Source of the DNA: Ophiura sarsii
Lineage: Eukaryota > Echinodermata > Ophiuroidea > Amphilepidida > Ophiuridae
Reading direction: 5' to 3'
DNA length: 64,000 nucleotides
NCBI GenBank assembly: GCA_035610835.1
Contig: CM069455.1
Span: 2,379,805-2,443,804, forward strand
Notes under the pieces: model-generated
The model's input: the letters and a program-made list of their open reading frames with translations, nothing else
Database searches by the model: none
Told to the model about the DNA's origin: nothing
Shown: piece after piece, positions 26,201 through 38,200 of the stretch
How positions within the stretch are numbered: position 1 is the first letter of the stretch
Layout: each line of letters begins with the position of its first letter
Made by a program: the position numbers and the translations under genes

Positions 26201-29200
26201 AAATTCTGCAATTTTAACAAATGCCCCAACTTCATGGAATGAGCCATATAGTGCAATATTCATAAACATTGTAAATCATAGCAACGATTAGATTAGTATT
26301 CCATTTAATCTGACTGAACCCAATACTTTTTTCATTATAATGTATAGTCATTAATATAAAGCCAATGAACTAGGGCAAGTTTACACTTGTGTTTACTGTG
26401 AATAGGGTGAAAGCCAAAGCAATCTATCCATGATATATTACATACGGTTGACTCAGAGACTTACAGAAATAAAATAACCTTTAAAATGATACCAAAATCA
26501 TGTTGTACTAAACAAGGATGAGGGGATTGTAAATTGAATGTAAGATTGGAAACATTTTCCATTTAACCATAAATCTTTATTCATATGGAAATAAATCTTT
26601 ATTCATATGGAAATAAATCTTTATTCATATGGAAATAAATCTTTATTCATATGGAAATAAATCTTTATTCATATGGAAATAAATCTTTATTCTAAGAAAT
26701 TGGTGATTTAGATTGCCTGCAGTAAAGACATTTGCTTGGTTATAAAATAGCATACTAAATGTACATGTTGTTAAACCGCATGCTTAACCCTCCATGCAAA
26801 TGGCACCGCAGCGGGTTTAATTTAAAACAATTTGTGGTCATTCATGGTGCTCAAACTAATGTAATTGAAAACTCATTTCAAGGTAATAATATGTCACTAT
26901 GTACATTTAAACTCATGTTTACACAGGTCAGCTACAGTACTAGATGGCTCCCTGGATTTGGGCTGACTGATGGAGAGGAAATGGAACGAATCTGGGCATA
27001 TCTCCGGCGATTTTCTATTGTGTCAAAAGAAATGACTCCCTCCCATAGAGTTGACCTCTTGACAGATGGACTTCTTCACTATAAACGAAAGAAAGTGGAA
27101 GAGATGGGTATGTAATGTAACAGAAGTTAACTCACAGATTGTATATTACTTTAGTTTTTGCTCACACACCAACACATACTACAACAAAATAGCTATTCCC
27201 TATTCATATTGAACTTTAACTTCAGTTAAACTGAATTCATTCAATATTCATGTTGCTTACTAGGCTATGACATTAGCTCATTGCTCAGATCTGCCATCTG
27301 CAAGGAGAACCTCAAACTGGAATCAGATCAAATGAATTGTTACATTATTTCACAATGTTTCACTACATGACCAGTTATATTGTGCAGAGATAGTCAAAAT
27401 CAAAATAGTTTACACAGTACAGTTAGATAATAGAAAAACTTGTCTCAACTAAAAGAGCGAAATAAACACATAGTAAGCTCAAGTTGAATGCCACAACTCA
27501 AAAAAAAGCAAGGGCGTACATTGGCGTGGGACTCGAACACACAATCTCCCATTTACTAGGACTGCCTAAACCAGTCGGCTACCGATACTTGCTGATATAC
27601 AGCACATTCAACTTGGGCTTGTTATGTGTTTATTTCTCTCTTTCAGTTGGGACAAGTCTCTCTATTATACTGTTTTTACATTTGTGCTGGCCCTCCGCGG
27701 CGGTTCTCTAATTTCAACACATTGCATAGTTACATAATGTTTATGGAATAGTCCCATTCAATGCTGTAGGCTCCTCGCAAATGGCGGACCGGGTAAAGAG
27801 GGAATTACCTATCAAGGTATCTGACAATTATAATGTGTATATATTATCAAGAGTATCAATTAGAAAAAAATGTTACTGCCAGAATCTTTTAATCTAAATC
27901 TCATAAAATTGGGAATGCAATTATAATTGATATCGCATAACAAAATGGTGTCAAAAAAATAATATCTTCTGACATCTTCTTTCTTTCTTATTCTCAGAGT
28001 TAACTCTAGTTAGAACAATGAAGAGAGCCTTGTCAGTTGTTCAAAGCACAGATAGTGACCTTCATGAATCTGCCTCTAAATGTAAGTATTCTTGTAATAA
28101 TTACTGTTTCGAAGGTTAAAAATTGATCTGACTGTATTGATTTACACTTAACACACCAATGTTAGAAATGTCCTTTTCTTTATCCCTTTGTGGTAAGTAT
28201 TTGGTTTATGAGGATTGATCAAAACAGTTGTGCACCTGAGCTTCCCAATCTAAGTAAAACACCTTTGAATTGAATGCTCAAAATGTTAATATTAAGGTTT
28301 ACTTATGGATAAACAGTTTAATTTTACTTTGATATTATGCACTTACAAAAATTCATGGAAATAGCATTAGTGTAATACATAGAAGACACCTGAGTAGTAC
28401 ACAAACTGACTGGTGTGTAACCTTTTATAGTAATTCACCACATTTCAGCCTATAATTTCTAAATAGAAAATGTTACACAAATAATGAGAAAAATATGGGG
28501 ATTTTGCTGATATCAAAATATCTAGATGTGAAAAAAATCAGGGAAAAATGTGATCAGAACACAAACATTTAAATGAATGAATATTAACAAATATAAACAT
28601 ATTTTTTTCTTCACATAAACAACCTTCAAACATTCCAAATCTGTCTTTTGTTGGAAGAGAAAAGTCCTAGTTGTTCACAAAAATAACAAAGGAAAAACTC
28701 TAATTGGACTTTCAATTCTCCCAACATAAGCAGCCAATCAACAAATCAGTGTCACTGTCAGGTATACAAGGGAAAATCCAAGATAAAAAGTACCTTCATA
28801 ATTTGTTTTACTCCTTCAGATACATGTTTAAAATCATTAAAGGGTAAAAAGAAAAAGGTTTTGCCCCGTCAGAAAAAAGCTTAAAGAAAACCCTGCTATA
28901 TAGCTCAGGTGTCCTCTACTAAACCAATGACATGAAAATTGCAAATCCTTGTTATGTCCACCATAAAATTTTGCACATGAAAATGATATTGATGTTCCTA
29001 AGCCTGGTGTATTCTAAACACTTGATTGGACATAAAGTGAGTTAAATTGGATTTCACATAGGCCTAATATTTGCTATAACTGTCTGTCATTTGTGACTAT
29101 GCTTAAAGTTAAATACCCTGGCATCATAATTATAAATTAAATTCAGAAATATTTTTTTGAAGTGCATATTTAACCAACTTAGACAAGCTTTCAACTTAGT

Positions 29201-32200
29201 GTTATAAAATCACAAAGTCTCAGGCCCAATATAAAAAAGAAAAGAAAAAACACAAATATTTTTAGACTTCACTTAGCATACATGATCTTGAAAATGTGAA
29301 GAAATTGTGTTGCTAATCTAAACCTGGTGCATAGAGAAGAGACTCCATGCATTACTAAACTTTCTGTTTTATCATTTTTATTTAGTGTCCATAGATATCA
29401 GCCAGATTGATGATTGGATCACTGCAGATATCAAGGTATTCACAGCAGCAAAAGCAACAGGTAATTGTTTGTATTTGCAGGGATAAACATATTGGTGCAT
29501 TCTTTTGATGTGATATTAGTCTAAGAGTGGCTGCAAGGTGTTTGATGGCTTGGGGGGGGGGTTGTATGTATGTTCCCTGTTGGTTAGCCTTTTTCGTTGG
29601 GTTCGACCTGTTCAGTGCTCTCATGAAAAGTCAGGTTTCAATCTCAACCATACTTGGTAACAATACTCTTCGGGTATAGGGCACTTCAGATACCAATGTG
29701 GTGTACACATATTGACCTCTGAGGACCCTTACGTGACATTTGACTCCATTTTGCCAACATTTTAAACTGCACATATTGCTGCTGTTTTGGGCTCTCATGT
29801 AAAGTCAAACTTCATTCTCAGACTTCTCAGCCAAACTTTGTGACATTATTCAGTGGGTATAAAGAGGGCTTGAGGTGCTCATGCATTGTACACAGATGGA
29901 GTTCTAGTGACCCTACATTTGACCCAAACCTTACTTTAAACAGCACTTATTACTTTTTAGGGCTGTCGTGTAAAGTCAGACTTCAATCTTGGCCACACTT
30001 GGCTACGATATTAATCTTTAGGTAAGGGGACTTGAGATTGTTATAGGATTTACATCTTGTGACCCCAACATAACCGTCAACCCCAATTTGTTCAACACTT
30101 TGAACTGCACTTATTGCTCTTTAGGGCTCTCATATGAAAAGTCAAAATTGACTCTCAACCAAACTTGTTGACAATAATCTTTGGGTAAGGACACTTGTGA
30201 TCATACATGGGGTGTACCCAGATTAACCCATACAAGACCTTCGACCCATTCTGTCAGAATATTAGGGCCCTCTCTCTCATATTAAAAGTCAGACTTCAAT
30301 CTAACTTGCTGACATTAATATTTGGGTAAGGGATTTGAGTGGGTGTACCCAGATTGATTTCTAAATAACCCATTTAAGTGAAGCTCCCTCCCAACCAGGG
30401 GGATTTGCAAGTCGTGACTTGCAGTATTTGTTTGTAGTTAACATTGTAATTACTATTTGTTTATTTAACCATTATGAACGAATTTTGTATGCCTTTTTTT
30501 ATTTCAGAAGAACCATTCACTGAAGAAGAAAAATATGTTGAGCTACTCCAATCATTGGATAATGTTGTGTAAGTAGACCATACTTTGTGTCAAATATGTT
30601 ATACTATAATATAGATCTTTACAAAGAAGCAAGAAATTAATTGACAACAAAAATACATATGATTCGACTCTCAATGTTTGCCACTTTGTTCCAAAGTAAT
30701 GCCTGGTATGTTGATTCTTTGATATACCTGTCGCTAAGTATCAGAATATACCAATCCACTTAAGTGAGTAATAGATATACATGCTTTTAAGCCAAATTTC
30801 CCTTTTATATACCCAAAATAATGATTGGCTGACTTTGTCTAATATTTGAAGAATATAATGGCACTACACATTTTTTTAATTTTTTTTTAAGTTGTGCAAA
30901 TGGATGCAATTGTACCCATAATATGATAATAATAAGAGAATCAAGTCTTTTTTTGTTGATCTTTGCATTTATTCATATCATGTTAAATTTACATTGTTTG
31001 TTTCTATTTTTACCAGTGAAAAATTTTGTCTGTGTGGTGATGGGGATGATGAAGAGATCCGTGATAAGTTACGCAAGGAACACATAAGGTTTGTGTTTCC
31101 ATCAATTTGTTTTAGTTCAAGATTTTACAAATCAAACAAATCTGTTGTATAAATCTATAAAGAGACATGGCTAAGTTGCCATGTTCATATTTAACCTGAA
31201 ATATTCAAAATTATATGAACCAATATGCTAAATTGGCTACTGCAAATTACTACAGCAAGTACCACATCAAATAATACACAGTTTACAAAGCTGACCCATG
31301 TGGTGTAGCTTTGTAGGACACATTGTCCCAGAATGATTTATACCGGGAAAGTAGACTGGGTCCCTGCGTCCCTCTATATAGCCGCCATCTTTAAATATAT
31401 ATATATATGAATACCAGTACTAAGCATGCACATTTTTACACAGCAACAACAGAAATACCACCCGATTGGTCCAATTCAAAGGCAGTGCATCGAACGATCG
31501 TCATGCTGCGCCACGGAGATGCCAATCGTGCGTCCTATCGCGCCACACGGTGTACTACACCGCGTAAAACTACCGGCGCACTGGTGCGTGAATAAGCTCA
31601 CGTTTATTCACGAGTTTATCAGCGCACAAGTTTAGAACTGTATTTTTTCCAGTCTTCACATTTGAGCACCCTCGCAGGGCTTTGTGTAAAAAAGGGAAGC
31701 AATAGGACCGAGTCTACCGGGAATGGTGCATTTATTTAGCCACGAATACCATTATTATCGGTCGAAGTGCTTATGATTCTTACATATAGAAATATTTATT
31801 AGCTACTGACCATGTTTGGCACAAATCTGTATGCTACAAAATGTATAAGTATTAACTATTGAGGAGCGGGAGGGTTATGCAGAATATTTGAATGGTGTGA
31901 TGGTATTGTTCTGCTTCTGTGGTTTATATAGCATGCTTGCTTACATTGTAGGTAGTTTTGAACGTTGGTGTGAATTTTATCAATTGAAATACGTTGAAAA
32001 TTAATAATAGGTTTTCACCGATTGTCAATAATGTCATGCCATATCGGAACAGATTAAGCTATGTTGATGAAATTATAGAAAGTAAGTAGGAAACATGCCC
32101 CCCCCCCCCCTATAATGCAGGCATTAAACTAGGTCTGCAATGTGTGCGTTTTTTATATTTTTGTTATTGTCTCAAACATGATATAAATCATTATGGGACA

Positions 32201-35200
32201 CCCCGTATATAGAACTGGAACTCCTATGTGAGAGGGCACAGCTAAGATTCCCAACACCAACAGATCCAGTCCCCTCATTTGACAAGTTTGTTTTCCCAGA
32301 TAGTTATATTTCCAAAATATACCATGGGTATTACAGTTAAAATCATATAACTTCTTACATCATGTTATATACATTATTAGTACAGAGCAAGGGTCGCATT
32401 ATGACGCATCTGCGCGTCCTAGACCTCTCACTTTCGAATAGTGACGCGTCAGATTTCAAATTGGAAAGCCTTGCGGGTCCCGATCAAAATTGAAGGGACC
32501 CCTCACATTTGACGATGTATGAAAATGGAAACCTTAAGAAATTCTGTAAATTACATATCCATCCTTTGCTCACAATATAAATTCAATAAAACTGTCCTCA
32601 TCATCGATCATACCCGTCGACCCCTAACTAACCAAACCATAAGTCATCGACTCATAGTGTGGCCTCTAATTTTCCTAAATCAGTTTCGTCCATATTCAAA
32701 TACCCATACTTCGGGACCTCTCATTTTCTTGAGGGACCCCTTAAATTTGTTTTTTGAAGTCCTACAGGGTCTCGAAAAATTTCATGGGACCTCTCACATA
32801 TTTGATCCAGTGCTATCCCTGGTACAGAGTACTGATATTTGTTTTTGTAATCATAAGCGCTGTCGTGTCTCGTCTCATTATTATCATTACTATAACTTGT
32901 TTCTTCTTCTTCATTGCACCTTAGAGTGAAGGCAGAGATTCTGAAGATTGAGAAGTCTTTAAAACTAAAAACACAGTGGCGAAAAACAGATGGAAAGTAC
33001 AAGCGCACACTTTCTCAAATTGAGTCAAAGAAAAAAAAGAGAATTCTGAAGCAGCTCCACTCACAAGCCATGGACTACAGGTTCATCCAAAATCTCCGGA
33101 AGAAGTACAGTGGTAAGAAAATAGATCATTCAATCAAGACTTGTATCTCATTAGTAAATTACGATTCATGCCGAGGGGATATGTAGGCTAGGCTCATACA
33201 GATGGATCAAGCGAAGAATTGAGACAGAAAGACTATTTATGTTTTATATATTAACAACTTCAAAATGGGTATCTCTATCATGAGGCATACAACTTATTTT
33301 CACTGCAATTTGGATAGATATGGCCTATATGTCGTCTGATGATGGTCTATTGGCATGAAACTCAGAGCAACGACTTTTTTTTGTTGAATGTCTGTGCTTC
33401 TGAATGGTTTAGTGCAACAAAGGGCTATCTGCATATTTGGCCAAAATAGATGTTGGTATCAAAATGATTCGCTCAAGATCAGGAACCTAATTTTCCTAAT
33501 GATTTGTAATGCACAACGTTTTATTGTAAGTGTTGTCACTAGCCAAAATTTAGTGCCGGTTATTTGACTGACGGCGAACGGAATAGGTGATGCAAACAAA
33601 GTGCAGTGGATCATGTCATGGGGTCTAGAGACCTTCTTAATGTTTTAGGGGTTATTAATGCACTTTGAGGGTTCTTGCCACATAATTTATTTATTTTTAG
33701 TGCAATGTTTTTTACCCCTTTTTTTAAGAGTGCCGGTCGGCAATCATGATTGCCTGCTCCTCCCGACCGCCTTAGTGACAACCCTGATTGTAACAGTCAT
33801 AATAGTGACAACCCTGATTGTAACAGTCATAATAGTGACAACCCTGATTGTAACAGTCATAATAGTGACAACCCTGATTGTAACAGTCATAATAGTGACA
33901 ACCCTGATTGTAACAGTCATAATAGTGACAACCCTGATTGTAACAGTCATAATAGTGACAACCCTGATTGTAACAGTCATAATAGCTACAACCCTGATTG
34001 TAACAGTCATAATAGAGACAACCCTGATTGTAACAGTCATAATAGTGACAACCCTGATTGTAACAGTCATAATAGTAACAACCCTGATTGTAACAGTCAT
34101 AATAGTGACAACCCTGATTGTAACAGTCATAATAGTGACAACCCTGATTGTAACAGTCATAATAGAGACAACCCTGATTGTAACAGTCATAATAGTGACA
34201 ACCCTGATTGTAACAGTCATAATAGTGACAACCCTGATTGTAACAGTCATAATAGTGACAACCCTGATTGTAACAGTCATAATAGTGACAACCCTGATTG
34301 TAACAGTCATAATAGTGACAACCCTGATTGTAACAGTCATAATAGTGACAACCCTGATTGTAACAATCATAATAGTGACAACCCTGATTGTAACAGTCAT
34401 AATAGAGACAACCCTGATTGTAACAGTCATAATAGTGACAACCCTGATTGTAACAGTCATAATAGTGACAACCCTGATTGTAACAGTCATAATAGTGACA
34501 ACCCTGATTGTAACAGTCATAATAGTGACAACCCTGATTGTAACAGTCATAATAGTGACAACCCTGATTGTAACAGTCATAATAGTGACAACCCTGATTG
34601 TAACAATCATAATAGTGACAACTCTGATTGTAACAGTCATAATAGTGACAACCCTGATTGTAACAATCATAATAGTGACAACCCTGATTGTAACAATCAT
34701 AATAGGGACAACCCTGATTGTAACAGTCATAATAGTAACAACCCTGATTGTAACAGTCATAATAGTAACAACCCTGATTGTAACAGTCATAATAGTGACA
34801 ACCCTGATTGTAACAGTCATAATAGTGACAACCCTGATTGTAACAGTCATAATAGTGACAACTCTGATTGTAACAGTCATAATAGTGACAACTCTGATTG
34901 TAACAGTCATAATAGTGACAACCCTGATTGTAACAATCATAATAGTGACAACCCTGATTGTACCAATCATAATAGTGACAACCCTGATTGTAACAGTCAT
35001 AATAGTGACAACCCTGATTGTAACAATCATAATAGTGACAACCCTGATTGTAACAATCATAATAGTGACAACCCTGATTGTAACAATCATAATAGTGACA
35101 ACCCTGATTGTAACAGTCATAATAGTGACAACCCTGATTGTAACAGTCATAATAGTAACAACCCTGATTGTAACAGTCATAATAGTGACAACCCTGATTG

Positions 35201-38200
35201 TAACAATCATAATAGTGACAACCCTGATTGTAACAGTCATAATAGTAACAACCCTGATTGTAACAGTCATAATAGTGACAACCCTGATTGTAACAGTCAT
35301 AATAGTAACAACCCTGATTGTAACAGTCATAATAGTGACAACCCTGATTGTAACAGTCATAATAGTGACAACCCTGATTGTAACAGTCATAATAGTGACA
35401 ACCCTGATTGTAACAGTCATAATAGTGACAACCCTGATTGTAACAATCATAATAGTGACAACCCTGATTGTAACAATCATAATAGTGACAACCCTGATTG
35501 TAACAATCATAATAGTTACAACCCTGATTGTAACAATCATAATAGGGACAACCCTGATTGTAACAATCATAATAGTGACAACCCTGATTACTTAAGAACA
35601 TCAAGTTACTACAGAGCAGTTTATATAATTGTGCTTTCATTAATTTCAGACGGTCAGTCACTTGCAAACAGGCTGTCGAAAAATGTTCAAAGAGCAGCAG
35701 GCAGGATAAAGCTCACAATCACCAAGTTTAACAAAGAAAGCTTTAAGAACAATGCTGGTGGGCTGCCAGACCAACTCTTGTGGAGCGATGTTGTCGATCC
35801 GTGCAGTGCTCTGTATGAGGATGTTGTCTCCAGAACTGTAAGTCTAATTTAATTACATGTGCAGCTTATTGTACCCCATGATAAAAAAGTATCACAATTA
35901 ATTTGTGTTATGCATCAGGTGCAAATATAATCTATATAGAGTGCATCGTGATCCCTCATAGTTGAAATCATGTTTGTCTATAGTCTTAAATGGGCACTAT
36001 GAGATGGGTTGGATGCGCCCTCAATTATGATACAAACTGGTATCGGTTTATTGTTACAATTGTATTACATGTATGAACTTAAACCTATAAGGATTTAGAA
36101 AAATCAGCCCTCTGTGTACAACAAAAAGAGGGCTGATCTTACGTCAGACAGTGTCCCGTTGCAGCATGCGTGATAGTCTGCTTTAGTATACCTTTTTCCT
36201 TGTACCGATAGAGGGCTCACTCCCCATGGACCGCTCCCCTTCCTCTGATCTCACCCCCGGAAAAAAGGTCTACTTGCATTGGATTGACCTTGCTGACCTC
36301 CGTATACCTTTACACTAGTGCTAGTCCAAAAATTGGACGCATATGTAATGAGCAATTTGTTCGCGTGGGGTTCAAAATTGACCAATGGCAGACACGATAA
36401 ATACGAATTATATGAATATTTATATACCGTCTTCGCAGAGAGAAGAATCTTGTTCACTTTGATAAATTCAAAATGTCGATTTTCTGGCACTGTATAGCCG
36501 CCGTTTCGGTCTAAAATCACACTTTAGGGGGTTATCTTTGACATTGGTCCTCGCCCAAAATATCTTCGTCGGAGATATAGCTACATTTCCGCATATGTGA
36601 CTATTTCCATGCTATTTCCTATCTTTCAATATCGTGTAATAAAAAACCTTATTACGTCCAAACAGAGACAAATAATTTGATAATTGTTTACGATAACTAT
36701 AGAAACTCTTACACAATCACAGAAATACCACCTTCACGCGTTTCTAGATGTACAAACAGCAAATTCAATATTAGCGCGTTATGAAGGGGTGTGATACTAT
36801 CGTGACGCATAAAAAGCATCGTCCCTAGTAATCCCTAGTGTGCTTAAAGCACAGTTCTTTTGTAAATCCAATGCCAGTAGACCTTGTATTTGGTCGGTTC
36901 TCGGATGGGAAGTATCAGGGGGTGTTGTTCGATCAGTGAAATTATACAAGGCATACGAGTAGACTACATGCGTGATAGACAACGTGAACCACATTTTCAT
37001 AGAGGGCGTTTTAAGAAAAGGTTCAATAATAGCGATGGTATTGTTTTAATTTAATTTTTGATGTGTTTTTGTAAGTAAAACCCAAAACAATGGCAATTTT
37101 ATCGTGAATTCTGAAGTAAATGAATTAAACAAATTAAATGGCAACACCACTTTGTATCCCTTAAGGGTAGACTTAAGGAAGTTTTTGACTTGATTTTTTT
37201 GAATTTTGTGAGTGCTGTTATTATTGAACTGTTAATCAAATGCATATAAAAGTATTCATTTTTGAAATGGATCAGAGAATCTTAAGTTGGCGCCAATTTT
37301 GACCAAAAAATCACTTTTTAAACCAACAATGTTTCAACAAATCTAACAAAAATAAATTGGAGTACAAAATACCCAAATTGCTAGATTATGATGTAAAGAC
37401 ATTAACTTAGGGACACTTTTTTAATTTTTAACCTAATTCTAATAATTTTTGAAATCATTACCAAAAAGGGGATTTTGGGCATTTTTTAACTCAAAAAATA
37501 TTGTTAGCTTCGTTCAAAATGTTTTGGTCAAAACAATAATACTTGTCAAGTTATATCCAATTCTGACTTTGTTTTATGGGTCCACTACAAGCTTGAAGTT
37601 AACGGTTGGCTGAATATAGGATTTTGCTTTGAAACATGTACTAAACTGAACTTTGCACTCGAAAAATAGCAATTATGTGCTATAATTATTAATTTGGTTA
37701 TTTGTTCTTTTAGGTATTTTTTTTCTATTTCATTTGACCTATCTCAACATGAAATAACAACATTTTCAGTCGGGGTCTGAGAAAAAAGTGTGCAATGCCC
37801 TCTTCTTTTTGTGGTGGGAGTCATTGGAGTCGAATGTCCTTCATATTGCAATAACTGCTCATTTTCTGGCATGTTGCTGTGATTTTCGTGTTTAAATAAA
37901 TGTAACTGAGTTCAATCTACCTGATTTTGAAAGTAACATGAATATTGGACATTGCATTTCTTAAAAATTGACATTTTTGATCAAAATTTACTACAAGGGT
38001 GCCTTTCAAGATGTTGCGCAAGTTTTATGTCATTCGCTATCTCAAAGGTTACAGCTACGAAGAGTCGAAGATGATCACAAGTTTGACCTACTCAAGAAAT
38101 CTGAGCGTTCTCTCACAATAAGTTTGTCTGTTAGCACTCATTTGAATGTTCCTTGCACTGCTCCTATTCAAATGCATGGGGATCAACACTTTTTTCCTCA

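Noticed and set aside
32721..33008. 95-codon minus-strand frame over exon 13
   Set aside because: Antisense shadow of a coding exon plus intron sequence.
33775..35590. CRISPR-like array
   Set aside because: Units are directly adjacent with no unique spacers, in an animal-type intron; it is a minisatellite.
33658..35852. Open frames of 600-700 codons on both strands
   Set aside because: They arise from a 30-bp tandem repeat without stops; the DNA lies in an intron between two phase-matched KDZ exons.
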